The notes: generated from the sequence alone by a model not told the origin. Positions 45,458 to 54,061 are shown, counted from the stretch's first letter. The stretch: 64,000 bases of DNA from Thalassobaculum sp965228445 (GCA_965228445.1 OZ245813.1:1984001-2048000); one strand, 5' to 3'. Translations and numbers: made by a program.

Positions 45458-46384
45458 ATGAAGATCACCCAGAAGGTCAAGAAGATCCTGGATTGCTACG
45501 AGAGCGACAATCCGGGGACCAAGGCCAACCTCGCCCGCATCCTGATGCAGGGCAAGCTCGGCGGCACCGGCAAGCTCGTCATCCTGCCGGTCGACCAGGG
45601 CTTCGAGCACGGCCCGGCGCGCAGCTTCGCGCCGAACCCGGAGGGCTACGACCCGCACTACCACTACAAGCTGGCGATCGACGCGGGGCTGAACGCCTAT
45701 GCCGCCCCGCTCGGCATGCTGGAGGCCGGTGCCGACAGCTTCGCCGGCGCGATCCCGACCATCCTGAAGGTCAACTCCTCCAACAGCCTCGCCCGCGACA
45801 AGGAAGGCCCGTCCCAGGCCATCACCGGCTCGGTCGGCGACGCCCTGCGGCTCGGCTGCTCGGCCATCGGCTTCACGATCTACCCGGGCTCGGACTCCCA
45901 GTTCGACATGATGGGTCAGATCCGCGAGATGGCCGAGGAGGCCAAGGCCGTCGGCCTCGCCGTGGTCATGTGGTCCTACCCGCGCGGCGGCGACCTGTCG
46001 AAGGACGCCGAGACCTCGGTCGACATCTGCGCCTATGCCGCCCACATGGCGGCGCTGATGGGCGCACACATCATCAAGGTCAAGCCGCCGAAGGATGGCA
46101 TCGGCCTCGAGGCCGCCCGCAAGGCCTATGAGAGCAACAAGATCCCGACCTCGACCCTGGCCGAGCGGATCCGTCACGTCATGCAGGCGAGCTTCAACGG
46201 CCGTCGCATCGTGGTGTTCTCCGGCGGCGACGCCAAGGGCCTGGACGGCCTGATGGAGGAGATCCGCGGCCTGTACGAGGGCGGCGCCAACGGTTCCATC
46301 ATCGGCCGCAACACCTTCCAGCGCCCGCGCGACGAGGCCCTGGCGATGCTCGACCAGATCATCGACATCTACAAGGGCAAGTGA
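45458..46384 (+). CDS. fba: Class I fructose-bisphosphate aldolase (DhnA/FbaB type)
   Basis: A 308-residue archaeal-type class I aldolase. The N-terminal VILPVDQGFEHGPARSF motif, HIIKVKPPKDG with the presumed Schiff-base lysine, and the C-terminal phosphate-binding FSGGDAKG and IIGRNTFQRP are present. It cleaves fructose 1,6-bisphosphate without a metal. It is 27 bases from gap and probably co-transcribed with tkt and gap. Confidence 0.92.
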   Translation: MKITQKVKKILDCYESDNPGTKANLARILMQGKLGGTGKLVILPVDQGFEHGPARSFAPNPEGYDPHYHYKLAIDAGLNAYAAPLGMLEAGADSFAGAIPTILKVNSSNSLARDKEGPSQAITGSVGDALRLGCSAIGFTIYPGSDSQFDMMGQIREMAEEAKAVGLAVVMWSYPRGGDLSKDAETSVDICAYAAHMAALMGAHIIKVKPPKDGIGLEAARKAYESNKIPTSTLAERIRHVMQASFNGRRIVVFSGGDAKGLDGLMEEIRGLYEGGANGSIIGRNTFQRPRDEALAMLDQIIDIYKGK

Positions 46385-47019
46385 GCCGCGCCTCCATGGC
46401 ATCGGAACTCTACCTGATCACGCCGCCGCGTCTTCCCGACGTGGCGGCGTTTTGCGAGGACCTGGGCGCGGCACTCGACGCCGGCCCGGTCGCCTGCCTG
46501 CAGCTCCGCCTGAAGGACGTGGAGGATGACGCCATCCTGCGCGCCGCCGACGCGATCCTGCCGGTCTGCCACCAGCGCGGCGTGCCGTTGCTGATGAACG
46601 ATCGCCCGGACCTGGCGGTGAAATCCGGCTGCGACGGCGTCCACGTGGGGCAGGACGACACGCCCTATGCCCAGGCGCGCAAGCTGATGGGCCCGGGTGC
46701 GCAGATCGGCGTGACCTGCAAGAACAGCCGCCATCTGGCCATGGAAGCCGGCGAGGCCGGGGCCGACTATGTCGCCTTCGGCGCCTTCTTCCCCACCACC
46801 TCCAAGAACGAGACCACCATGGCCTCGCTGGAGATCCTGGAATGGTGGGCGGAGATGATGACCGTCCCCTGCGTCGCCATCGGCGGCATCACCCAGCAGA
46901 ACTGCGGCCCGCTGGTGGCAGCGGGGGCGGATTTCCTGGCGGTGATCAACGCGGTCTGGGGGCATCCCGACGGCCCGGCCGCCGGTGTGAAGGCTTTCGA
47001 GGCGGTGCTGAAGGGCTAA
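46381..47019 (+). CDS. ThiE-like thiamine phosphate synthase family protein
   Basis: A TIM-barrel protein of 212 residues (207 if the ATG at 46396 is used; GTG at 46381 overlaps the fba stop and has aaggg upstream). ThiE-family landmarks are present but altered: LQLRLKDV where canonical ThiE has QxREK, LMNDRPDLAVKSGCDGVHVGQDD, then IGVTCKNS where a serine normally sits, and GAFFPTTSKN. It may be a working ThiE, which joins the pyrimidine and thiazole halves of thiamine, or a TenI-like relative. It is located after fba with no other thi gene nearby. Confidence 0.78.
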   Translation: MSRASMASELYLITPPRLPDVAAFCEDLGAALDAGPVACLQLRLKDVEDDAILRAADAILPVCHQRGVPLLMNDRPDLAVKSGCDGVHVGQDDTPYAQARKLMGPGAQIGVTCKNSRHLAMEAGEAGADYVAFGAFFPTTSKNETTMASLEILEWWAEMMTVPCVAIGGITQQNCGPLVAAGADFLAVINAVWGHPDGPAAGVKAFEAVLKG

Positions 47020-47384
47020 TCCTCGCCCTTGTCCCCGTCCAGCCCCTCGGACAGCCGGGGAAAGCTCGTCATCATCTGCTTGGCCCAATCGAGCTGTTCG
47101 GGCTCCTCCGGCTCCGGAGGGGCCGGCTGAACCTGGCGTTTGTCGCCGCCTTCCAGCGTCTCGATCGCCTGGGAGCGGATGCGCACCCGGTCGCCCACAT
47201 CCATGTCGTCGAACTTGTCGCGCGCGGTCTCGTAGTCGCTGTCGCCGCCCTCGGCCGCGACCTTGGCGATCGCCTTGTAGACGTCGCCGCGGCCGACCAC
47301 TTCCGCGGTGGCATCGGCCAACACGGTCAGGCTGCGGCGGGTGCTGCTGTCGAGCCTCTCGGTCTTGCCAGGCGCGCGGGCCAT
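47016..47384 (-). CDS. Uncharacterised acidic protein
   Basis: A 122-residue soluble protein without signal peptide or membrane helix. A basic N-terminus (ARAPGKTERLDSSTRR) is followed by a helical region (VLADATAEVVGRGDVYKAIAKVAAEGG), a VGDRVRIRSQAIE strand and a proline/glutamate-rich linker, and it ends acidic. It overlaps the 3' end of the ThiE-like gene by 4 bases, convergently. I do not recognise the family. The 265-base gap after its start up to efp holds no gene; it presumably carries the efp promoter. Confidence 0.6.
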   Translation of the reverse strand: MARAPGKTERLDSSTRRSLTVLADATAEVVGRGDVYKAIAKVAAEGGDSDYETARDKFDDMDVGDRVRIRSQAIETLEGGDKRQVQPAPPEPEEPEQLDWAKQMMTSFPRLSEGLDGDKGED

Positions 47385-47649
47385 CGGCTGGGGTCTCCCA
47401 AGTCACCGGATCGAACTGGGTTCAAGTGTACACCTACAACCGGTTTTCTGCAGCAACCATCTGAGACTCCACGATTTGTCGCTTCCGCGTCAGGTCTCGT
47501 CAGGATCCGACACCGAACCCCGCGCCGACCCGCACCGTCCGACCGGCGGCGCATACGGCGATGCGGCGGGGCAAAGCGTGGACACCGCGCGCCCCGCCTG
47601 ATAAAAGCCGCCGCGATTTCCGGCACTTCTTTTCGCGGACGGGACTTCA

Positions 47650-48216
47650 ATGAAGATCAACGGCAACGCGGTGCGCATCGGCAACGTGGTCGAGCACCAG
47701 AACCGGCTCTGGGTCGTCACCAAGACGCAGGCGGTGAAGCCCGGCAAGGGCGGCGCCTTCAACCAGGTCGAGATGAAGGACATTCGCAGCGGCACCAAGC
47801 TGAACGAGCGCTTCCGCGCCGACGAGCAGGTCGAACGCGTGCGGCTGGAGCAGCGCGGCGCGACCTATCTCTACGAGGACGGCAACCTGCTGTACTTCAT
47901 GGATTCCGAGACCTACGAGCAGGTCGCGGTCAATTCCGAGATGGTCGGCGATCAGAAGGCCTTCCTGCAGGACGGCATGGCCGTGACCATCGAGTCCTAC
48001 GAGGAAGAGCCGCTGTCGATCACCCTGCCGGACACCGTCGTGATGACGATCGTCGAGGCCGACGCCGTGGTGAAGGGGCAGACCGCCTCCTCCTCCTACA
48101 AGCCGGCGGTTCTGGAGAACGGCGTGAAGGTTCTGGTCCCGCCGCATATCGAGGCCGGCACCCGGATCGTCGTGAAGCCGGAAGACTGCAGCTACGTCGA
48201 GCGCGCGAAAGACTGA
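47650..48216 (+). CDS. efp: Elongation factor P
   Basis: A 188-residue translation factor that relieves stalling at polyproline. The modification loop reads VKPGKGGAFNQ with Lys33 at the tip, the form that is beta-lysylated in E. coli-type systems. The OB domains and C-terminal IEAGTRIVVKPEDCSYVERAKD fit EF-P. Proline-rich proteins in this window (TolA, the OmpA-like protein at 49221) are plausible clients. Modifying enzymes EpmA/B are not in the window. Confidence 0.96.
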   Translation: MKINGNAVRIGNVVEHQNRLWVVTKTQAVKPGKGGAFNQVEMKDIRSGTKLNERFRADEQVERVRLEQRGATYLYEDGNLLYFMDSETYEQVAVNSEMVGDQKAFLQDGMAVTIESYEEEPLSITLPDTVVMTIVEADAVVKGQTASSSYKPAVLENGVKVLVPPHIEAGTRIVVKPEDCSYVERAKD

Positions 48217-48298
48217 GTGCCCGGAAACTGACTACCGGGGACTGACTGCCGGCGGCCCGGACCTTCGGGCCCCGCCCCTAACCATCGAGGTAAAGCCC

Positions 48299-49105
48299 AT
48301 GGCCGTCCGCTCGGCCCTGTACAACGTCGTCTTCAAGGCCTGCCAGAAGGCGGCCCGCAGCCTGCGCCGGGATTTCGGCGAGGTCGAGAACCTGCAGGTC
48401 TCCAAGAAGGGTCCGGCCGACTTCGTGTCGACCGCCGACAAGCAGGCCGAGAAGCTGCTGTACGAGGAGCTGAAGCACGCCCGGCCGAAATACGGCTTCC
48501 TGATGGAGGAGTCCGGCAGCGTCGAGGGCAGCGACCCGAACAAGCAGCGCTGGATCATCGATCCGCTGGACGGCACCCTGAACTTCCTGCACGGCATTCC
48601 GCATTTCGCCATCTCGGTGGCGCTCGAGGAAAAGGGCGAGATCATCGCCGGCGCGGTCTACCAGCCGCTGATCGACGAGTTCTACTGGGCCGAGAAGGGC
48701 GCGGGCGCCTATCTCAACGACCGCCGCCTGCGCGTCTCCGGCCGCCGCAACATGCAGGAATCCGTGTTCGCCACCGGCATTCCGGTGACCGGCCTGGGCG
48801 GCGACCACAAGGTCTTCATCGCCCAGCAGCTCGCGGTCATGGGATCGACCGCCGGCGTGCGTCGCTTCGGTGCCGCCGCCCTGGACCTGGCCTGGGTCGC
48901 CTCCGGCCGTTTCGACGGGTTCTGGGAGCACAAGCTCAACGCGTGGGACATCGCCGCCGGCATCCTTCTGGTGAAGGAGGCGGGGGGCTATGTCAGCGAC
49001 TTCGCCGGCCGCACCGATGTGCTCGAATCGGGCGATGTGGTCGCCGCCAACGATGCGCTGCACACCCCGCTGCTGAAGCTTCTGCGCAACGCGAAGCCGT
49101 CCTAA
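48299..49105 (+). CDS. Inositol monophosphatase family protein (SuhB-like)
   Basis: A 268-residue metal-dependent phosphatase. The signatures EESG near residue 63, WIIDPLDGTLNFLHGIPHF and NAWDIAAGILLVKEAGG are intact and supply the magnesium ligands. Members hydrolyse inositol-1-phosphate or other sugar phosphates; the E. coli homologue SuhB also acts in rRNA antitermination. The start has gaggta upstream. It lies 82 bases after efp, a common pairing in alphaproteobacteria. Confidence 0.9.
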   Translation: MAVRSALYNVVFKACQKAARSLRRDFGEVENLQVSKKGPADFVSTADKQAEKLLYEELKHARPKYGFLMEESGSVEGSDPNKQRWIIDPLDGTLNFLHGIPHFAISVALEEKGEIIAGAVYQPLIDEFYWAEKGAGAYLNDRRLRVSGRRNMQESVFATGIPVTGLGGDHKVFIAQQLAVMGSTAGVRRFGAAALDLAWVASGRFDGFWEHKLNAWDIAAGILLVKEAGGYVSDFAGRTDVLESGDVVAANDALHTPLLKLLRNAKPS

Positions 49106-49162
49106 AGCGCGAATCCCTGCCGTTTATAGTGATTTAGCCGCCGATCCGGCTTGGCGGCGCTG

Positions 49163-49190
49163 TTGTCGGACTCCCCACCTCTGGTATAAC
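49163..49190 (+). promoter_or_regulatory. Sigma-70-type promoter for the OmpA-like/stator operon
   Basis: ttgtcg and tataac are separated by 16 bases, 31 bases before the ATG at 49221 and just after the IMPase gene. This is a good match to the housekeeping consensus in an otherwise GC-rich gap and should drive the three downstream envelope genes. Confidence 0.6.
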
Positions 49191-49220
49191 CGCCGGGCAA
49201 TCGCTGGTTCGGGAGGAACG

Positions 49221-50273
49221 ATGCGGGGACATCGCGCGCACGTCGCACTGACGCTTATCGCCGCCGCCATCGCCGCCACGGGCGGGGCCGCTCCGCTGTG
49301 GGCGCAGACGGTCACGAGCCCTTACATAGAGACCAATCCGAATGTGACGGTCGACCTGAGCGTGCTCGACGGCTTCGGCGGCACCTCGGCGACCATGCCG
49401 GGCTACGCGCCCGCGATGCCGTCGCCAGGCGCCTATCCGCCCCCCGGCGTCGCCACCGGGCCCTCCGGCGATGTGCCGGCCTTCCTGGTACGGCCCGATG
49501 CGCCACGCTACGCCTCGCCGCCGCCGGCCGTGCAGGCGCTGATCCAGGGTCGCAGCGGCGGCGCACGGCCGCCGTCGGTCAGTGCGCCCCCGCGCGCCAG
49601 CGCGGCGGCCGCAGCCCCGGCCCTGCGCCAGCCCACGCCGCGCCCGGCGCCATCGTCGTCGAGCGCGTCCGTGCCGACGCCGGTGGTGCCCAAGCCGATC
49701 ACGCCGAAGCCGCAGCCGCAGCAGACCGCGTCGGCCGCGCCGACGCCTCCGCCCCCGCCTCCGGCCCCCTCGGCCAGTTCCGCCGCCGCCGCGACACCGC
49801 CGGCTCCGCCGCCGCCCAGCGTGCCGAAGCCGACCCGGAGCGCCTCCGCGGCCCCGCCGCCTCCGCCTCCCGCGGTGCCGAAGCAGGAGGCCACGCCCGC
49901 CTCCGCGCCGGTCGCCACCACCTCCGCCCCGGCGCCGCAGCCGTCGGCCCAGAGCGCCGGCGGCGACACCACCCGGATCGCCTTCCCCGGCGGCCAGTCC
50001 CAGCTGCCCGGCGACGCCGCGGCCAAGCTCGATCCGGTCATCGCCAAGCTCAAGCAGGACAGCGGCCTGCGCCTCCAGCTCATGGCCTACGCCAACGGCG
50101 ACCAGGACGGCGCCAACAAGGCCCGCCGCCTGTCCCTGTCGCGGGCCCTGGCGGTGCGCGCCTACCTGATCGACAACGACATCGCCAGCACGCGGATGGA
50201 TGTCCGCGCCCTCGGCAACCGGGCGGATGACGGCCCGGCGGACCGTGTCGATCTGGTCGTCATAAACCGCTGA
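49221..50273 (+). CDS. Secreted proline-rich protein with OmpA-like C-terminal domain
   Basis: A 350-residue exported protein. The signal peptide runs to about residue 29 (LWAQT). Residues about 90-250 are a low-complexity stretch of proline, alanine and serine with repeated KPxxPKPQP and PPPPPAP blocks. The C-terminal 100 residues (ITRIAFPGGQSQLP-type strand, then QDGANKARRLSLSRALAVRAYL and LGNRADDGPADRVDLVV) form an OmpA-like fold, though the peptidoglycan-binding aspartate/arginine pattern is only partly kept. It starts an operon with a MotA-like and a MotB-like gene, so it may be an envelope partner of that pair. gggagga precedes the ATG. Confidence 0.78.
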   Translation: MRGHRAHVALTLIAAAIAATGGAAPLWAQTVTSPYIETNPNVTVDLSVLDGFGGTSATMPGYAPAMPSPGAYPPPGVATGPSGDVPAFLVRPDAPRYASPPPAVQALIQGRSGGARPPSVSAPPRASAAAAAPALRQPTPRPAPSSSSASVPTPVVPKPITPKPQPQQTASAAPTPPPPPPAPSASSAAAATPPAPPPPSVPKPTRSASAAPPPPPPAVPKQEATPASAPVATTSAPAPQPSAQSAGGDTTRIAFPGGQSQLPGDAAAKLDPVIAKLKQDSGLRLQLMAYANGDQDGANKARRLSLSRALAVRAYLIDNDIASTRMDVRALGNRADDGPADRVDLVVINR

Positions 50274-50349
50274 CCGATGGCCTGAGCGCCAGCGGCTCCG
50301 TCCCCGGGGGCCGCCCGGGAGGCTTGCGAAGAGAAGGACGTACCGCCTC

Positions 50350-51486
50350 GTGACCGATCCGCGTCGCTACCTGGTCCGCATGATCATCTTCCTCGTCGCG
50401 GTTCTGGTCGTGGCGGGCGTGCTGTTCGGGCCGCTGATCGATGCCTTCATGGCCAATCCGGCCCTCAACGGCGTGATCCTGGGCGTCGCGGTGATCGGCA
50501 TCCTGTTCGTCTTCCAGCAGGTCTTCCTGCTGGCGCCGGAAGCCTCCTGGATCGACAGCTTCCGCAACAACATGTCGATGCAGCGCGACCCGGTGCTGCT
50601 GGCGCCGGTCGCGACCCTGCTGAACGAGCGCCAGTCGAGCGGCCGGCAGAGCACCCTGTCGGCGATGTCCCTGCGGTCGCTGCTCGACAGCATCAGCGTG
50701 CGCCTTGAGGAATCGCGGGACATCTCGCGCTATCTGATCGGCCTGCTGATCTTCCTCGGCCTGCTCGGCACGTTCTGGGGCCTGCTGCGGACCGTGGGCG
50801 CGGTCAGCGACGTGATCAACGGCCTGTCGGTCGAGAGCGGCGATCTCGGCACCGTGTTCTCCGACATGAAGGCCGGGCTGCAGTCGCCGCTGTCGGGCAT
50901 GGGCACCGCCTTCGCATCGTCCCTGTTCGGCCTCGCCGGCTCGCTGGTGCTGGGCTTCCTCGACCTGCAGCTCGGCAAGGCGCAGAACCGGTTCTACAAC
51001 GAACTCGAGGAATGGCTGTCGAGCTTCACCCGCCTGGGCGGCTCCTCCATCATCGGCGACGGCGAGCATTCGGCCACCGCCTACCAGCAGGCGCTGATGG
51101 AGCAGACGGCGGAATCCCTCGACAAGCTCCAGCGCATCATGTCGCGCGGCGAGGACGACCGGCGCAGCAACAACGCCATTATGGTGGCGCTGGTCGAGCA
51201 GCTCCGCGAGCTGACCGACAAGCTCGACACCGACCGGGACATGCTGCACCGGATGGTTTCCGCGCAGGACGACCTGCGGCCGGTGCTGCACCGTCTGGCC
51301 GATGCCAGCGGCGGCGGCCGCGACGAGATCGTGCGCAGCCACCTGCGCAACATCGAGGCGTATATGGCCCGCCTGCTGGAGGACAGCGGCAACGGCCGGG
51401 CCCAGATGACCGAGGAGTTGCGGGGAGAGATCCGGCTCGTGGCGCGCACCATCGCGGCACTGGCCGAGGAAGAACGGCGGGACTGA
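50350..51486 (+). CDS. MotA/TolQ/ExbB-family stator-like membrane protein
   Basis: A 378-residue protein with four membrane helices: about residues 10-32, 37-60, 130-152 and 180-205. The last two carry the stator signature (IFLGLLGTFWGLLRTV and GMGTAFASSLFGLAGSLVLGFLDLQ), where TolQ and MotA line the proton path. A cytoplasmic, helix-rich tail of about 130 residues follows. The start is GTG with aagga upstream, 76 bases after the OmpA-like gene. It and the next gene make a five-to-two type ion-driven motor (inference from family). It is not the flagellar MotA, since no flagellar gene is nearby. Confidence 0.85.
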   Translation: MTDPRRYLVRMIIFLVAVLVVAGVLFGPLIDAFMANPALNGVILGVAVIGILFVFQQVFLLAPEASWIDSFRNNMSMQRDPVLLAPVATLLNERQSSGRQSTLSAMSLRSLLDSISVRLEESRDISRYLIGLLIFLGLLGTFWGLLRTVGAVSDVINGLSVESGDLGTVFSDMKAGLQSPLSGMGTAFASSLFGLAGSLVLGFLDLQLGKAQNRFYNELEEWLSSFTRLGGSSIIGDGEHSATAYQQALMEQTAESLDKLQRIMSRGEDDRRSNNAIMVALVEQLRELTDKLDTDRDMLHRMVSAQDDLRPVLHRLADASGGGRDEIVRSHLRNIEAYMARLLEDSGNGRAQMTEELRGEIRLVARTIAALAEEERRD

Positions 51487-51489
51487 TCC

Positions 51490-53238
51490 ATGTCCGCGCT
51501 GGCCCGCCGACGCAATCGCGACACCAACACCTGGCCGGGCTTCGTCGACGCCCTCGCGTCGCTGCTGATGGTGATCATCTTCGTCCTGATGATCTTCATC
51601 GTCGCCCAGTTCTACCTGACCCAGATCCTGTCCGGTAAGGACGAGACCCTGGCGCGGCTGAACCAGCAGATCGCCGAACTCTCCGACCTGCTGTCGCTGG
51701 AGCGCGAGGCGAACGCCGAACTGCGCGTGACCGTGGCCCAGCTCTCCGCTGAGCTGCAGACCTCGCTGTCGACCCGCGACCGTCTGAGCGCGCAGGTCGA
51801 CCGGCTCACCGCCGCCCAGTCGACGCTGGAGAGCCGGCTGGCCGAGCTGACCCGCGAGCGGGCCGTGCTGCAGGGCCGGATCGACAGCCTGGAGGCTGGC
51901 CGTACGGGGGTCGACGCGCGGCTGCTGGAGGTCCTGAAGGAACGCGATGCCCTGCTCGGCAAACTGGCCGAGACCGAGCAGAAGGAACGCATCGCCACCT
52001 CCGAGCGCGATGCCATCGCCGCCGATCTGGACAAGGCCCTGGAGGTGGTCCAGGCGAACCGCGACACCATCGAGCTCCAGCTTCGGGATCTGGAGCGCCT
52101 GCGCCGGGACCTGGCCGCTCTGCGGTCGGTCCGCGACGATCTGGAGAACCAGGTGTCCAGCCTCGCCGCCCTGCGCGAGCGCCTGCAGGCGGATCTGGCC
52201 GACGCCGAACAGACGGCCGCCACCCTCCAGTCCGACCTGGAGACGGAGCAGAAGGCCGCGAATGACCTGCGGGCCGAGCGCGCGGCGCTGGAGGCCGTGC
52301 GCGAAGCACTGCGCCGGGAACTCGCCGAGGCGGCGGACAGGATCACGCAGCTCGACCGCGACCTGAGCGCAAGCCGCGACGCGGCGGAGACGTTGACGAC
52401 CGCCAACCAGGAGCTGACCCGGTCGCTCGGCGCCGAGCGGGACAGGACCAAGGCACTGGAGGCGCGGCTTGCCGACCAGACCGAGCGCACCCTGCTGGCG
52501 CAGAAGGAGATCGAGGAGCGGGACATCCGCCTGGAGGAGCTGTTCAGCGAGCTGAACTCGACCCAGGAAACCCTGACCCAGGCGCGCACCGATCTCAGCG
52601 AGGAGGAGAGGATCGCGGCCGAGGCGCAACAGCAGGTCGAACTGCTCAACGCCCAGATCGCCGCCCTGCGCGAGCAGCTCGCCCGGATCGAAAAGGCGCT
52701 GGAGATCTCCGAGCAGGAGAACGCCGAGAAGCGCACCCAGATCGTCGATCTGGGCAAGCGCCTGAACGCCGCGCTGGCTACCAAGGTGCAGGAACTCGCC
52801 CGGTTCCGCAGCGAGTTCTTCGGCCGCCTGCGCGAGGTGCTGTCCGGCCGCCAGGACATCCGCATCGTCGGCGATCGCTTCGTCTTCCAGTCGGAGGTGC
52901 TGTTCGAATCCGGCTCGGCCGATATCGGAATCAACGGCGAGGAGTCCCTGGCCCAGCTCGCGACCGCGCTGAAGGAGATCTCCGCGCGAATCCCCGACGA
53001 CATCAACTGGATCCTGCAGATCGAGGGCCATACGGACTCGGTGCCGATCTATAACGAGCAGTTCGCCAACAACTGGGAGCTTTCCGCCGCCCGGGCGATC
53101 TCGGTCGTCGAATACCTGATCGCCCAGGGCATCCCGGCCGGCCGGCTCTCGGCCACCGGATACGGCGAATTCCAGCCGATCGACGGCGGCGATATCAGCC
53201 GCAACCGCCGCATCGAGCTGAAACTGACCCAGCGCTAG
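51490..53238 (+). CDS. MotB-like protein with very long periplasmic coiled coil and OmpA domain
   Basis: A 582-residue protein. The single N-terminal helix contains GFVDALASLLMVIIFVL, with Asp20 at the position of the proton-binding aspartate of MotB/TolR. Residues about 45-430 form an almost unbroken coiled coil rich in Glu, Arg, Leu and Ala. Residues about 455-582 are an OmpA/MotB peptidoglycan-binding domain with VLFESGSADI, IEGHTDSVPI and NNWELSAARAISVVEYL. Flagellar MotB has only a short linker here, so the coil of about 390 residues is unusual. It follows the MotA-like gene by 3 bases. An ion-driven envelope motor reaching the cell wall is inferred. Confidence 0.85.
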   Translation: MSALARRRNRDTNTWPGFVDALASLLMVIIFVLMIFIVAQFYLTQILSGKDETLARLNQQIAELSDLLSLEREANAELRVTVAQLSAELQTSLSTRDRLSAQVDRLTAAQSTLESRLAELTRERAVLQGRIDSLEAGRTGVDARLLEVLKERDALLGKLAETEQKERIATSERDAIAADLDKALEVVQANRDTIELQLRDLERLRRDLAALRSVRDDLENQVSSLAALRERLQADLADAEQTAATLQSDLETEQKAANDLRAERAALEAVREALRRELAEAADRITQLDRDLSASRDAAETLTTANQELTRSLGAERDRTKALEARLADQTERTLLAQKEIEERDIRLEELFSELNSTQETLTQARTDLSEEERIAAEAQQQVELLNAQIAALREQLARIEKALEISEQENAEKRTQIVDLGKRLNAALATKVQELARFRSEFFGRLREVLSGRQDIRIVGDRFVFQSEVLFESGSADIGINGEESLAQLATALKEISARIPDDINWILQIEGHTDSVPIYNEQFANNWELSAARAISVVEYLIAQGIPAGRLSATGYGEFQPIDGGDISRNRRIELKLTQR

Positions 53239-53258
53239 AAGAAATTCGCGCGTAGCCC

Positions 53259-53287
53259 TTGCGCAAACCCACCCTCTCGGGTAATTA
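53259..53287 (+). promoter_or_regulatory. rpmE: Probable rpmE promoter
   Basis: ttgcgc and taatta with 17-base spacing lie 64 bases before the rpmE start, in the gap after the MotB-like gene. The -10 part is a good match, the -35 part moderate. Confidence 0.45.
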
Positions 53288-53350
53288 CGCGCGTTCCGAA
53301 ATGCACCGGCGACCGTTGGGGCGCCTCGACGACGTGACGGGAGAGACCCG

Positions 53351-53569
53351 ATGAAGGCCGATATCCATCCGGACTACCACGAGATCAAGGTCGTCATGAC
53401 CGACGGCTCCGAGTACACGACCCGCTCCACCTACGGGAAGCCGGGCGACGTGCTCAAGCTGGAAATCGACTCCAAGTCGCATCCGGCCTGGACCGGCCAG
53501 CACCGCATCGTCGACAGCGGCGGTCAGGTCGCGCGCTTCAACAAGCGCTTCGCCGGTCTCGGCATCTGA
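53351..53569 (+). CDS. rpmE: 50S ribosomal protein L31
   Basis: A 72-residue L31 with the family N-terminus MKADIHPDYHEIKVVMTDGS and C-terminal HPAWTGQHRIVDSGGQVARFNKRF. The zinc-binding CxxC of the C+ form is absent, so this is the zinc-free type. gggagag precedes the start and a strong terminator follows 25 bases after the stop. Confidence 0.97.
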   Translation: MKADIHPDYHEIKVVMTDGSEYTTRSTYGKPGDVLKLEIDSKSHPAWTGQHRIVDSGGQVARFNKRFAGLGI

Positions 53570-53594
53570 TCCTTTCGGATCCACGGTTTTCAAG

Positions 53595-53617
53595 CGGCGG
53601 CCTTCGGGCCGCCGTTT
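53595..53617 (+). terminator. rpmE: Rho-independent terminator after rpmE
   Basis: An eight-base GC stem (cggcggcc, loop ttcg, ggccgccg) is followed by ttttcg. It lies between the convergent rpmE and rcdA genes and may serve both. Confidence 0.85.
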
Positions 53618-53632
53618 TCGTTTGGGGACCGG

Positions 53633-54061
53633 CTACGCGCCACCGATGCGGTCGTCCAGCCGCGACACCCGCTCGAACAGCCGGCGGCTGCGGGTCAGCA
53701 GGCTGCGCAGCTCGTCGGAGATCTCCGGATCCTGCTCCGCATCGGTGACCGTGCACACCTCGTGCCCGTCAAGACGCTTGTCCGGATCCAGCGCGGCCTC
53801 GGGCGGCAGTTCGCCCGCGTGGATCGCCTTCTGAACCATCAACCAGGCCAGACAGTGGGAGAGCCGGGTGGTGACCCGCAGGGCTTCGCAGCTTGCCCGC
53901 GTGCGGCTCCGCGACGGCACGTGCCGGCGGGGATAACTCGTTCTGCGGGTCCGCTCGGCGTGGCTGCGAGCCTGTTCCAACAGGTCCATGACCTCCCGAT
54001 ACGGGCCATCCAGGACCACGACCGCCGTTGCCGCGGTCCTTTGGTTAATTTGTTGCGTCAT
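53633..54061 (-). CDS. rcdA: RcdA-like protein (DUF1465)
   Basis: A 142-residue DUF1465 protein. The core VVVLDGPYREVMDLLEQARSHAE and SCEALRVTTRLSHCLAWLMVQKAIHAGEL helices match RcdA, a Caulobacter adaptor that helps ClpXP degrade the cell-cycle regulator CtrA. The ATG at 54061 gives MTQQINQRT; a TTG 12 codons upstream is in frame but less likely. This is strong evidence for an alphaproteobacterial host. It is convergent with rpmE and divergent from hsp20. Confidence 0.85.
   Translation of the reverse strand: MTQQINQRTAATAVVVLDGPYREVMDLLEQARSHAERTRRTSYPRRHVPSRSRTRASCEALRVTTRLSHCLAWLMVQKAIHAGELPPEAALDPDKRLDGHEVCTVTDAEQDPEISDELRSLLTRSRRLFERVSRLDDRIGGA

Noticed and set aside
46200..46400. TPP riboswitch upstream of the ThiE-like gene
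   Set aside because: The upstream sequence is fba coding sequence and lacks the CTGAGA and ACCTGA motifs; thiD also lacks one.
50260..53031. Open frame of 923 codons on the minus strand opposite the MotA/MotB-like genes
   Set aside because: Antisense shadow; the plus-strand genes have membrane helices, a stator aspartate and an OmpA domain.
49221..53238. Zorya anti-phage system
   Set aside because: Only ZorA/ZorB-like family membership is shared. There is no zorC, zorD or zorE gene, the MotB-like protein is far longer than ZorB, and the surrounding genes are housekeeping.
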